Source of the DNA: Candidatus Cloacimonadota bacterium
GTDB taxonomy: Bacteria > Hydrothermota > E44-bin80
Length of the DNA: 41,875 bases
Direction of reading: 5' to 3'
Assembly (NCBI GenBank): GCA_004375965.1
Contig: SOIS01000018.1
Location: 1-41,875 of the forward strand
Below, one piece after another: positions 1-9,311 of this stretch (within the stretch, counting starts at the first letter, position 1; each line of letters starts with the position of its first letter). Below the pieces are notes generated by a model. The model made no database searches, was not told the DNA's origin, and saw only the letters and a list, made by a program, of their open reading frames with translations. The position numbers and the translations under genes are program-made.

Positions 1-367
1 TTAAACTACCTCAGCCGCCGGTTGTCAAGACGCAAAAAAGCCGGCCTTTTTTAAATGTATCTTTACTGGTAATAAGCATATCAAGAGGTTAAATAGGAAA
101 TACAGAGGAAGAAATGCACCAACAGATGTCCTTACCTTCTCTTTTATTGAAGGGGAGGGTTCTAAATATAGAAAAGGTATGTTCGGGGATATCTACATTT
201 CTATTGAAATGGCTCAGGATAATGCTAAAAAGTACGGGCATAGTTTTAACGAGGAGATAAAGCTGCTTTTTGTACATGGCATGCTTCATCTTTTGGGTTA
301 TGATGACGAGAGTGAAAGTGACAGAGAGGTTATGAGGTCGAAGGAGAAAGACTATATAAATAAATGA
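1..367 (+). CDS. ybeY: Endoribonuclease YbeY (rRNA maturation factor), 5' end outside the window, probable single-base frameshift near 47-52
   Basis: Translation LNRKYRGRNAPTDVLTFSF...HGMLHLLGYDDE matches the YbeY TDVLSF and HGxLHLxGYDH motifs. The reading frame extends upstream of the listed ORF start at 179. Confidence 0.88.
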
Positions 368-1620
368 TGAAAGTCGTTGTTTTTTTTCTTATTTGCATTA
401 TCTTACTCGTTCTATCTGCATTTTTTTCTGGTTCAGAAACTGCTCTTTTTTCCCTCAGCGAGCCAGAGATTGAATGTATTAAAACTGACGAAAAGAGGAG
501 AAAACACTTTTTTGAGAATCTTCACCAATTTCCTCACAATCTGCTTACAACAATACTATTATCAAACACTGTTGTTAATGTTGCCTTCTCGGTTCTAATA
601 ACCCTTGTTTTCCTTGAACTTGTTGCGTATCTCCATTTAAATGTAAAATTATGGATGCTACTTAATACAGTTCTTATTACCACTTTTCTTTTAATTTTCG
701 GTGAATTTACTCCAAAGTTTTATGCATTAAGGAGAAAAAAAGAACTTTCAAAAAAGAGCGTAATTCCACTCTTTTACATTGTATTATTACTGCGTCCTTT
801 CGTCTTTCTTCTCAATCTTTTAAGTAGTTGGATTATCAGTATTATGAAGAAAAAAATAAAGGAAGAGATCTCATATAGTGAGCTTAAAACATTGTTTGAA
901 ATAAGTGAAAAAGAAGGAATTTTTAAGGGAAAAGAAAAAGAGATGATAAATTCACTTTTTACATTAAACGAAAGTGTTGTATCTGAGATAATGACGCCGA
1001 GAACGAAGGTCTTCTTTATCAGTGACGATATGAAGATCGGAGAGGTATATTCATTGTTGTTGCAGAAACCATATTCCCGTATTCCAGTATATTCAACAGG
1101 TGAAGAAAAAATTGATGGAATCCTTTATCTGAAGGACCTTCTTATATATAGGAAAGAAGAGGATAGGAAGGTTAAGACTATCTTAAGGGATGCACTGTTT
1201 ATCTCCGAAAAAATGAGATTAAAAGACCTTTTTCTTGAATTCAGGAAGAAGAGAGTGCATTTTGCAGTTGTTGTTAACGAATTTGGTGGAGTTGAAGGTG
1301 TAGTAACAATGAATGATATATTGGAAGAGATCTTAGGGAACATAAAGGATGAATATCACAAAGTAAGCATTCCGGTCTATAGATACATTTCAAAGGACGA
1401 GATATTGGTGGATGGAGAACTAAAAATCGATGACTTTCCTATCAAGTTTTATAAACAACTTCCTCGGGGTGATTACGAGACTATCGGTGGATTTATTTTA
1501 TTAAATATGGGTAGGGTTCCGAAAGAGGACGAGTCTTTTGTCTATAGGGATTTAGTTTTTACAGTAGTAAAATCGGATGGAAGGAAACTGGAGAAAATTC
1601 TTATCAAGAAGAGAGGATAA
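364..1620 (+). CDS. HlyC/CorC family transporter (DUF21/CNNM + CBS pair + CorC_HlyC domain)
   Basis: N-terminal TM block with FSGSETALFSLS; CBS region VSEIMTPRTKVFFI...YSRIPVYSTGEEKIDGILYLKDLL; VVVNEFGGVEGVVTMNDILEEILG. Confidence 0.9.
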   Translation: MMKVVVFFLICIILLVLSAFFSGSETALFSLSEPEIECIKTDEKRRKHFFENLHQFPHNLLTTILLSNTVVNVAFSVLITLVFLELVAYLHLNVKLWMLLNTVLITTFLLIFGEFTPKFYALRRKKELSKKSVIPLFYIVLLLRPFVFLLNLLSSWIISIMKKKIKEEISYSELKTLFEISEKEGIFKGKEKEMINSLFTLNESVVSEIMTPRTKVFFISDDMKIGEVYSLLLQKPYSRIPVYSTGEEKIDGILYLKDLLIYRKEEDRKVKTILRDALFISEKMRLKDLFLEFRKKRVHFAVVVNEFGGVEGVVTMNDILEEILGNIKDEYHKVSIPVYRYISKDEILVDGELKIDDFPIKFYKQLPRGDYETIGGFILLNMGRVPKEDESFVYRDLVFTVVKSDGRKLEKILIKKRG

Positions 1621-2859
1621 GTGCCCTATTTTGTTCTTATTTCAATTTTCTTGTTGTTTGTTATTTTCTTTACTGCTACTGAGATTGCCTTAATCTCAGC
1701 AAGTCCGATTAAGATAAGGCATAGAGCAAAATCAGGAGACAGAAGAGCAAAGCAAGTAATTAGATTTTTCTCACAACCAGAAGATTATATCGCTACGATA
1801 CTTATTGGAACTAATTTCTTTGAAGTTGCTATTACTGTTATAGCTACAAGGGCTTTTTCATTATACTGGGGTTTTGCAGGTAAGGTTCTAACAACTTTCA
1901 TTGTCTCTTTTTTAATACTCCTTCTCGGTGAGATAATTCCTAAATCCTTATCAAGGATTCATGCTAATAATGTTGCGGTAATTAACTTTCCTTTACTGAA
2001 AGGCTTCCATATTCTTTTTTTCCCTTTTTCCTGGATAGTTAGAACAATTTCACGTCTTATACTGTTCAGAATTGATGGAAATAAAAAACAAATGTTTAAA
2101 GAGGATATTAACCGTGAAACCTTAAAATGGGCTTTGAATAGAACTGTGATAGGTGATAAAATCAAGAAGATTGATAAGGAAATTTTCTCAAAGATTTTCC
2201 AGTTTAGTGAGAGGCCCGTATCCGATATAATGATCCCTCGGGTTAAAATGAAAATGATAAGGTATCCTTTTAAGGTCAAAGATGTGTTAAGAATGGCAGA
2301 AATGACAGGTTTATCACGGTTTCCTGTTTACAAAAAAGACCCTGATATGATAATCGGAATATTAACAGTAAAGGACGTTTTTACAAAAGAGAGTGGAAAG
2401 ATAAGTAGAATGATCAGACCTGTTAAGTTTGTCCCTCCAAATAAAAGATGTGATATGCTTCTAACTGAATTGAAGGATGAGGTGCCACAGATAGCTGTTG
2501 TTGTTAATGAGTATGGCGAAACCGAGGGCCTTGTCACTTTAGAAGATCTTGTTGAGGACCTCTTCGGTGAGATAGTAGACGAGTTTGATTTAAGGGTTAA
2601 AGAAGAAATGATAAAGAAACTAAATGACAGGGAATATCTCGTTAGTGGTTTAACCAAGGTTGATGAAATAAATGAAGAATTGCATATTGGCATTCCAATA
2701 GGTGACTATGATACAATAAGCGGTTTCATTATGGATCATCTCAAGGAGCTCCCAAATAAGGATACAATGATCGAGGGGGAAAAATTCAGATTAATTGTGA
2801 AGGAGATGGACGGACAGAAGATCAAAAAGGTCAGTGTAGAAATTAAAGAAGAAAGGTAG
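1621..2859 (+). CDS. HlyC/CorC family transporter, tandem paralog (GTG start)
   Basis: TATEIALISASPIKIR; VSDIMIPRVKMKMI; LSRFPVYKKDPDMIIGILTVKDVF; VVVNEYGETEGLVTLEDLVEDLFGEI. GTG directly follows the TAA of the upstream gene. Confidence 0.9.
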   Translation: MPYFVLISIFLLFVIFFTATEIALISASPIKIRHRAKSGDRRAKQVIRFFSQPEDYIATILIGTNFFEVAITVIATRAFSLYWGFAGKVLTTFIVSFLILLLGEIIPKSLSRIHANNVAVINFPLLKGFHILFFPFSWIVRTISRLILFRIDGNKKQMFKEDINRETLKWALNRTVIGDKIKKIDKEIFSKIFQFSERPVSDIMIPRVKMKMIRYPFKVKDVLRMAEMTGLSRFPVYKKDPDMIIGILTVKDVFTKESGKISRMIRPVKFVPPNKRCDMLLTELKDEVPQIAVVVNEYGETEGLVTLEDLVEDLFGEIVDEFDLRVKEEMIKKLNDREYLVSGLTKVDEINEELHIGIPIGDYDTISGFIMDHLKELPNKDTMIEGEKFRLIVKEMDGQKIKKVSVEIKEER

Positions 2860-2913
2860 AGTTCATTTGTGGGTGATATAATATTTTGAAAAAAGAGAGG
2901 AGGTTTCTCGATT

Positions 2914-3348
2914 ATGAGTTATGGTGGAACATGGTACCTTACTGTAGTTCCAATTCTCAGTGCAGCCATTATGCATGCAGCTAATACTTCCAGGATGAAT
3001 AAAACCTATGCAGCAATTAAGGGAACAATACGGACAAGAATGGATCTCAACCTCGTTCGGGATGCTATCAATCTCAGTATGAAGCTGGCCGTCATGTACA
3101 TTGCGCTTTTTGTCATCCTGATTCTTGCGCTTTTTGGTTTCGTTTTCTTACTTAGGATATCGATCTTCACAGGAGCTGCCCACCTTTTCGTTTTTGGAAT
3201 TGTTACCCTTCCTCTGGGATTATGGAGCAGGATGGCTGAGAGGACAATTAAAACACTTCAGGTGGAATCAGATAATCCTGAAATAGAGAAGAAATACCGT
3301 GAATTCCTTGTAAAGTGGGAACAGCCTAGGATAAAGCTGCCAGAGTGA
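2914..3348 (+). CDS. Hypothetical membrane protein (about 2 TM segments)
   Basis: Good ORF with agaggagg RBS upstream; two hydrophobic stretches (LAVMYIALFVILILALFGFVFLL, HLFVFGIVTLPLGLW). Confidence 0.65.
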   Translation: MSYGGTWYLTVVPILSAAIMHAANTSRMNKTYAAIKGTIRTRMDLNLVRDAINLSMKLAVMYIALFVILILALFGFVFLLRISIFTGAAHLFVFGIVTLPLGLWSRMAERTIKTLQVESDNPEIEKKYREFLVKWEQPRIKLPE

Positions 3349-3729
3349 ATTATGAAAAATTGTATACACTGTAATTTTGTGGGATTAAGAGTATCTGAAA
3401 AGAAAATATTAGCCTTTATGTGTTCACACCAAACAATTTTTTTCACATGTTCTAAAACACTAAACTTTACTCCTTCTTTTGGTTTGGGGAAATATACATC
3501 AGTCATTAGAAATCGTCAAGGAAAATCTGTGAGATATTTGAAAACTTCTCAGAGACCACTAATTATTTACCCATCAGATAATTTCTTATCGAACGGAGGA
3601 ACCATGGAAAATTGATAATTGATATATAAATATTAGTTTATCTGTGCCTTCTCTGGAAACTCTGAGTGCTCTCTGGTTTAGTATAAAATATACCGACAGA
3701 AAGTTTTTTTTAATTAGTGAATTTTTTAC

Positions 3730-3758
3730 TTGACAAAAAGTGTATCTTTCTATATAAT
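3730..3758 (+). promoter_or_regulatory. Consensus sigma70-type promoter TTGACA-N17-TATAAT upstream of the HTH/pil operon
   Basis: TTGACA 3730-3735, 17-bp spacer, TATAAT 3753-3758, read directly. Confidence 0.8.
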
Positions 3759-3810
3759 TATAAATAATTAATGATAGTTATAGATAATTATTAAATAGTA
3801 TCAATAATTA
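3751..3810. repeat. Six tandem 10-bp units, consensus NNNATAATTA
   Basis: tatATAATTA taaATAATTA atgATAGTTA tagATAATTA ttaAATAGTA tcaATAATTA; exact 10-bp period ending at the start codon at 3810. Confidence 0.85.
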
Positions 3811-3995
3811 TGGCTATTTCGCTAAAGAGGATAGATCCAAATAAATTTTATACAATAGAAGAGATTTCGAATTTTCTTGACCTTAGTTCCCAAACGATAA
3901 GAAAGTTTTTGAGGTGTAGGAGAATAAAAGGGAAAAAGATTGGTAGAAGATGGCACATACTTGGGAAAACTGTAATTGATTTTGTTAAGGAATAG
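3810..3995 (+). CDS. Excisionase/MerR-like helix-turn-helix DNA-binding protein
   Basis: TIEEISNFLDLSSQTIRKFLRCRRIKGKKIGRRWHILGKTVIDFVKE resembles HTH_17/excisionase-family domains. Confidence 0.8.
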   Translation: MAISLKRIDPNKFYTIEEISNFLDLSSQTIRKFLRCRRIKGKKIGRRWHILGKTVIDFVKE

Positions 3996-4003
3996 AGGTA
4001 ATT

Positions 4004-5038
4004 ATGTTTGGAAAAAAGAAATTTGTTGTTGGGCTTGACATTGGTAGTTCACAAATTAAAGTAGTAGAGCTTACGGGTTACCCGAAAGCAACTACAATCT
4101 TGACAGTGGGAATTGCCCCACTTTTACCCGATGCTATTGTAGATGGTGAGGTGATGGACAGGGAGGTAGTCATTGATACAATTAAGACTCTGTTTGATAA
4201 ATACAAAATCCAGGCACGGGATGTTGCAACAGCAATTTCAGGAAGGGGAGTTATTGTTAAGAAGATAAAAATGGACAAGATGAAAAAAGCAGAAGTTTCA
4301 GATCAAATTAGATGGGAAGCGGAACAATATGTCCCATTTGATATTGATAATGTATCCCTTGATTTTGAGATTGTTAATCCCGACATAGGCGGAGGTCAAA
4401 TGGAAGTGCTCCTAGTGGCTGCAAAAAGCGAGGTTGTTAATTCGTATGTTAGTCTTATAAAGGAGATTGGTCTTAACCCTGTTGTGCTTGATATTTCTTC
4501 ATTCGCAATACAGAATGTTTACGAATTCAACTATCCTCTGTTGCCTGACAAACTGGTGGCACTTATTGCTATAGGAGCAGAGATAACAAATATTAGTTTT
4601 ATAATTAATCATGTAAATCATTTCACGAGGGATATCTTCTCAGCTACTAACAGTTGTTCTCAAAAAATACAGAGAGAGCTTGGATTGAATAGAGCCCAAG
4701 CCGAGCAGCTCATAAAAGGAGAAACAGTTGAAGGAGTGGCACCTGAAGATGTAGATAAATACTTTCAAGCGTTTGCAGAAGAAGTATCAGTAGGTGTCGA
4801 TAAGGTCATTCCTTTTTTGCCAGGCGAAAAGGAAAAAATTGACAGGATTGTGCTCTGTGGTGGTGGCGCTTTGATCCGTGGGCTTGTTGATTATTTAAAG
4901 AATAGATTTGATACAGAGGTTATTATTATCAATTCTTTGAAAAATATAAAATACGAGCCAGCGATTTTTGAAGAGGAGAGAGCAGAGAAAATTTCTCCTG
5001 TTATTGCAGAAGCAATTGGACTTGTTTTGAGAGGTTAG
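4004..5038 (+). CDS. pilM: Type IV pilus assembly protein PilM
   Basis: VVGLDIGSSQIKVVEL actin-like ATPase start; IRWEAEQYVPFDIDNVSLDFEIV; GGGALIRGLVDYL; first gene of a pilMNOPQ cluster. Confidence 0.93.
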   Translation: MFGKKKFVVGLDIGSSQIKVVELTGYPKATTILTVGIAPLLPDAIVDGEVMDREVVIDTIKTLFDKYKIQARDVATAISGRGVIVKKIKMDKMKKAEVSDQIRWEAEQYVPFDIDNVSLDFEIVNPDIGGGQMEVLLVAAKSEVVNSYVSLIKEIGLNPVVLDISSFAIQNVYEFNYPLLPDKLVALIAIGAEITNISFIINHVNHFTRDIFSATNSCSQKIQRELGLNRAQAEQLIKGETVEGVAPEDVDKYFQAFAEEVSVGVDKVIPFLPGEKEKIDRIVLCGGGALIRGLVDYLKNRFDTEVIIINSLKNIKYEPAIFEEERAEKISPVIAEAIGLVLRG

Positions 5039-5076
5039 ATTTAGAAAATATTGTGTAATAAAAGATAGGAGCAAAA

Positions 5077-5718
5077 ATGGTTAGGATAAACCTTCTTCCA
5101 AAGGAAGAAAAGGTTAGAGCAAGAGTTGAAATTCCAAGACCTGTGATTAAGATGCCAACAGGGATTGGTAACTATTTAGGAATAGTTCTCATAATATTGA
5201 TTGTAATTATTTTAAGTGTTATTCATATAAGACAGAAAAGAGCCATTGCTCAGCTGAAAATAAATATTGAAGAGACGAGAAGAGAACTCAGAAAACTTGA
5301 TGAAGTTGTAAAACTTGTTAAAGAGCTTGATAGAAAACGGAGGGATTTAGATGCAAGAATAGAAATAATAAGAGACCTGAACAGAGGAAGATTTGAGAAA
5401 GCTAAATTTCTCTATACGTTAAGTTCTTTACTTCCTGATTATTGCTGGATTCAAAATTTAGATGTGAAAGGAAAGACTGTTTCAATTAAGGGTATTACTT
5501 TTTCAAATCAGGTTATTGCTGCTTTCATGAGAAAGCTTCAGGGTGAGAGAATGTTTCAAAATGTAGAACTGAAAAGCATTGTTGGAAAAGAGGTAGAGAA
5601 ACATAGCGTTATGGAATTTGACCTTTCGACTTCTATTGTATCAGTACCCAGTTCTCACATGGAAAAAACAATGCCAAAAGTAAGGAGTTCAAAATCTAGA
5701 AAAGGAATAACAAAATGA
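5077..5718 (+). CDS. pilN: PilN-like pilus assembly protein
   Basis: Starts MVRINLLPKEEK, single TM, coiled coil, fimbrial assembly fold; between pilM and pilO. Confidence 0.88.
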   Translation: MVRINLLPKEEKVRARVEIPRPVIKMPTGIGNYLGIVLIILIVIILSVIHIRQKRAIAQLKINIEETRRELRKLDEVVKLVKELDRKRRDLDARIEIIRDLNRGRFEKAKFLYTLSSLLPDYCWIQNLDVKGKTVSIKGITFSNQVIAAFMRKLQGERMFQNVELKSIVGKEVEKHSVMEFDLSTSIVSVPSSHMEKTMPKVRSSKSRKGITK

Positions 5719-6284
5719 AAGCTATAGCAAAATTACTTATATTCCTTGGTTTATCAATCATTCTTGTTGTTTTGTATATTTTTCTCATCCACACAAAATC
5801 ATCAAAGGAGATAAGTATATTAAGGGATACCTTTACTACAGTTAGTGATTCCTTAAACAAAGCCCAACAGATAGCAAGTCGTTTGCCAGAGACACAAAGA
5901 GAATATAATTTTTTAAAGAAACAATGGGAAATTGCGCAGGGTATGCTGCCAACTGCAAAGGAGACTGAGCGTCTGTTGAGTATTATTTCTAGGTCTGCAA
6001 CTAAGAACCACATAAAAATCCTTTCCTTCAAACCTGGTAAACTTACAACTAGACAAAATTTTCAGGAATATCCCTTGAATATTACAATCTTAGGGGAATA
6101 TCATAATATCGGGATTTTTTTTAGCGATATCGGAAATCTTAAAAGAATTATAAGGATTGGTGATGTCAGGATGATGGAGAAGAAAGAAGAAGGAATAGAA
6201 ACAATCTTTACAGCATCAAGTTATGTTTACGCTGGTATTCGCACACAACCTCAGGTTCCGAAAAGGGAAGGTGTTAAAAAATGA
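5715..6284 (+). CDS. pilO: PilO-like pilus assembly protein
   Basis: Single N-terminal TM, coiled coil (LPETQREYNFLKKQWEIAQGMLP), C-terminal ferredoxin-like region; ATGA overlap with pilN. Confidence 0.85.
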   Translation: MKAIAKLLIFLGLSIILVVLYIFLIHTKSSKEISILRDTFTTVSDSLNKAQQIASRLPETQREYNFLKKQWEIAQGMLPTAKETERLLSIISRSATKNHIKILSFKPGKLTTRQNFQEYPLNITILGEYHNIGIFFSDIGNLKRIIRIGDVRMMEKKEEGIETIFTASSYVYAGIRTQPQVPKREGVKK

Positions 6285-6841
6285 AAAAAATAAACACTAT
6301 TTTGCTTTTTATCCTTCTTTCAATCTTCAGTTTTTTCCATGCTGGATGTAAAGGAGGAAATCCCTTTAATTTCATTATTGGGAAGATGACAAAATCTGTT
6401 GAGAAGGAACAACTGACCGTACAAAAGGATGTAAAAGAGAAAGTAGGAATAGTTCCTGGAGATTTACCGGAAAAACCCTCTGAGATTCAGGCTGCAATAA
6501 GTGAGGAAGATTCTTTAGCAATTCTTGAAATAGCACTCGGAATCGAACGTTTCCGTTACAGGAGTGGAGGGAGAAGGGATCCTTTTGAAACACTATTCAA
6601 GGGAAAAGAGTTAAATGTTGAAAATGTAAAACTTGTAGGTACTATATGGGGGCCAAAAGGAAGATTTGCTCTCCTCAAGGAGCCAGGGGGTTCTGGTTTT
6701 GTTGTTGGTATCGGAGATAGAATCGCTGATGGAAGGGTTATTGATATAACAAGTTCCAGTGTAACATTTCAAATAAGTAAATTTGGGGTCACCTCAAAAG
6801 TAACCCTAATGTTGGAAGAGAAAATAGGAAAATTAAAGTAG
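6281..6841 (+). CDS. pilP: PilP-like pilus assembly lipoprotein
   Basis: Lipobox HAGC; RRDPFETLFK; KLVGTIWGPKGRFALLKEPGGSGFVVGIGDRIADGRVIDI. Confidence 0.82.
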   Translation: MKKINTILLFILLSIFSFFHAGCKGGNPFNFIIGKMTKSVEKEQLTVQKDVKEKVGIVPGDLPEKPSEIQAAISEEDSLAILEIALGIERFRYRSGGRRDPFETLFKGKELNVENVKLVGTIWGPKGRFALLKEPGGSGFVVGIGDRIADGRVIDITSSSVTFQISKFGVTSKVTLMLEEKIGKLK

Positions 6842-6854
6842 AGAGGTGGTAAAA

Positions 6855-8450
6855 ATGACTGAAAAGAGAGTTTTTTTCTTGAAGATTACACTTCCTTTTC
6901 TTCTACTGCTTGTGAGTTTTTGTCCGCTTTATAGTATACAGTTGCTTGATATAACGGTAAAAGGCACAGCAGTGGAAACCGAAATAACAGTTAATTTTGA
7001 TAGTCCTGTTAATTACACAGAGTTTACAATGGAAAACAAATTGATATTCGATCTTCTAAAAACTGAAAGCGGACTTGAAGGTAATAAATTTGTAGGGATA
7101 AATCGTGGTGGAGTTAATTCGATTACTCTCATTCCATTTTACACTGCTAATCTTTTAAGGTTGACAATTGAACTGATAGGAACCGAAACATATACTGCAT
7201 TCACTGATGGTAATAAATTGTTTATTAGTTTTGCAAACCCTGAAGGGAAACCCTTTGAACCATGGTCTGCCTCTGAGCAAGAGATTACTCCATCAAATCT
7301 TGGTTATGAGGAGACATATGAGGTTCCAGGGTTAATTTCTCTAGATCTTGAGAATGCGGATATTCAGACTATACTGAGGGCGATGGCTCATTACGGTGGT
7401 AAGAATATTGTTGCAGGTGACGAGGTTAAGGGTACCATAACAATGAAGCTGACCAATATAACGTGGAAGCAGGCATTTGATGTGATTGTAAAGACTTCTG
7501 GTTATTCGTACAGAGAGGAAGAAAACATCATTCGTGTAGCACTCGGTATAACTTTTGACAAGGAGAGGGAAAGCAGTGAGTTAGCCCAACCAGTTGTTTA
7601 CAGAGTATATAAACTTTCATTTGCAGATCCCAGAGAAGTGAAGGTCAACGTGGATAAACTGACTTCTAAAAAGGGTAAAGTTGAGGTCGATGGGAGAACA
7701 AACTCTCTTATCGTTACAGATATTGAATCAAGACATCAAGATATAAAAGACTTACTTGATATCCTTGATGCCCCAAATCCACAGGTAGATATAGAGATAA
7801 GGGTTGTAGACATAGACTATGATTATGGAAGGGACCTTGGGATAAGTTGGAGCCTCAGCAATCTAAGAAGTAAGAGACATAACGTAACAGCTGCAGGAAC
7901 CTTGCTTACCCCAGCGCCTAGTTATTTTGATATCACTATTGGAACTGTAAGAAATTTTGCAAAGATTAATGCGTTACTAAATTTCTCTGAGAGGGAAGGT
8001 AAAACAAAGACAATTGCAAATCCAAGAATAACTGCCCTGAACAACAGGGAAGCGGAAATTCTTGGAGGGAGGAAATTTCCTGTTAATGTTCTTGACGAGG
8101 CAGGAAATCTTGTAACAAGATACTTTGAAGTAGGAACAAAACTCAGGGTTACCCCCCACATAAATTCTAAAGATGAGATTACGATGGATATCCATGCCGA
8201 GTTAAGCAGCGTTGATCCTACTACATTAATCATTACCTCCACTGAGGCAAAAACAAGACAGTTGGTAAATGATGGAGAGACCGTTGTTCTCGGTGGATTT
8301 ATTCGTGAGGAAGAACAGCGATCCGAAGCAGGTATACCCATTTTGAGGAGTATACCTATTCTTGGTTATTTTTTCAAAAGAACAGGAAGATCGACGTCAA
8401 AAAGAGAGGTTTTGATTTTCTTAACTCCACATATTATTAAGTACTATTAA
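6855..8450 (+). CDS. pilQ: Type IV pilus secretin PilQ (AMIN + STN + secretin)
   Basis: Secretin motifs VEVDGRTNSLIVTDI, PRITALNNREAEILGGRKFPV, VLGGFIREEEQRSEAGIPILRSIPILGYFFKRTGRSTSKREVLIFLTPHII. ATG at 6855 follows gagaggtgg; the listed 6846 start is GTG. Confidence 0.94.
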   Translation: MTEKRVFFLKITLPFLLLLVSFCPLYSIQLLDITVKGTAVETEITVNFDSPVNYTEFTMENKLIFDLLKTESGLEGNKFVGINRGGVNSITLIPFYTANLLRLTIELIGTETYTAFTDGNKLFISFANPEGKPFEPWSASEQEITPSNLGYEETYEVPGLISLDLENADIQTILRAMAHYGGKNIVAGDEVKGTITMKLTNITWKQAFDVIVKTSGYSYREEENIIRVALGITFDKERESSELAQPVVYRVYKLSFADPREVKVNVDKLTSKKGKVEVDGRTNSLIVTDIESRHQDIKDLLDILDAPNPQVDIEIRVVDIDYDYGRDLGISWSLSNLRSKRHNVTAAGTLLTPAPSYFDITIGTVRNFAKINALLNFSEREGKTKTIANPRITALNNREAEILGGRKFPVNVLDEAGNLVTRYFEVGTKLRVTPHINSKDEITMDIHAELSSVDPTTLIITSTEAKTRQLVNDGETVVLGGFIREEEQRSEAGIPILRSIPILGYFFKRTGRSTSKREVLIFLTPHIIKYY

Positions 8451-8453
8451 ATA

Positions 8454-8481
8454 AAAACGCTCGCAATTGCGAGCGTTTTTT
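8454..8481. terminator. Rho-independent, probably bidirectional terminator between pilQ and purQ
   Basis: AAAACGCTCGC-AATT-GCGAGCGTTTTTT; perfect stem flanked by A and T tracts between convergent genes. Confidence 0.92.
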
Positions 8482-8519
8482 GGTTTAACCAATATTGTGA
8501 CTGACCTTGATATTTCCAG

Positions 8520-9311
8520 TTAAAGGAGGGTTGTTTTAATATAGTTTACGGCATTTTCGATGATGGTAGAACCCATCATAGAACTCTTTATCTTGTTTCT
8601 TCTCCAGTCAGGGTACTGTGTTTGTAATACTGCACGCTCTGGATGAGGCATCATTCCGAGTACCCTGCCCGTCTCATCACAGATTCCAGCAATATTTCTC
8701 ACAGAGCCATTCGGATTTGCCGGGTGTCCTGTTATCTTTCCATTCTTATCTACATATTGAAATATAACCTGGTCTTTCTTAAATAGCTTTTTAAGTATTT
8801 CTTCATCCTTAGTAATAAATTTTCCTTCAGTATGTGCTACAGGGATAAGGAGAAGACCTTCTAAGTCATTAACAAAGACAGTCTTTGTTGAGCATTTTTT
8901 TAAGTATACCCACCTGTCTTCGTATCGTGCTGAATCATTACAAATCAGCGAAACTGATTGGTCAATTTTCCCATTAAGAGCCGGAAGCAGTCCAAGCTTA
9001 ACGAGCACCTGGAAGCCATTGCAGATACCAAGAATAAGTTTACCTTCTTTTATAAATTGCTTGAGTTTATCTATGAAGAAATGTTTTATTTCCGTTGCCC
9101 ATACCTTTCCTGCTGCAATGTCATCTCCGTAACTGAACCCTCCGGGGAAAATCAATATATGAAACCTTTCCAACTTTTTCTTATTCGTATAAAGATCTTG
9201 TGTGTAGACGATTTCTGCGTTGGCACCTGTAAGTTCAAATGCAATTCTTGTCTCTTCATCACAATTTGTCCCTGCAGATTTTAGGACAAGCACATGTGGT
9301 TTTTTTACCAT
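8520..9311 (-). CDS. purQ: Phosphoribosylformylglycinamidine synthase glutaminase subunit PurQ
   Basis: PHVLVLKSAGTNCDEETRIAFELTGA; LILGICNGFQVLVKLGLLP; GMMPHPERA. Start chosen at MVKKPHVLV (AAAGGA upstream), overlapping the purL stop; the ORF track begins at 9329. Confidence 0.93.
   Translation of the reverse strand: MVKKPHVLVLKSAGTNCDEETRIAFELTGANAEIVYTQDLYTNKKKLERFHILIFPGGFSYGDDIAAGKVWATEIKHFFIDKLKQFIKEGKLILGICNGFQVLVKLGLLPALNGKIDQSVSLICNDSARYEDRWVYLKKCSTKTVFVNDLEGLLLIPVAHTEGKFITKDEEILKKLFKKDQVIFQYVDKNGKITGHPANPNGSVRNIAGICDETGRVLGMMPHPERAVLQTQYPDWRRNKIKSSMMGSTIIENAVNYIKTTLL

Noticed and set aside
364-2859. Tandem HlyC/CorC paralogs as novelty
   Set aside because: CorC-like genes next to ybeY are a common arrangement; ordinary duplication.
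3352-3615. 87-aa plus-strand ORF after the 2914 gene
   Set aside because: Non-protein-like composition and contains repeat relics.
3810-3995. Excisionase-like HTH as sign of a prophage or integrative element
   Set aside because: No integrase, att-like repeat or phage gene nearby; followed immediately by pilM.
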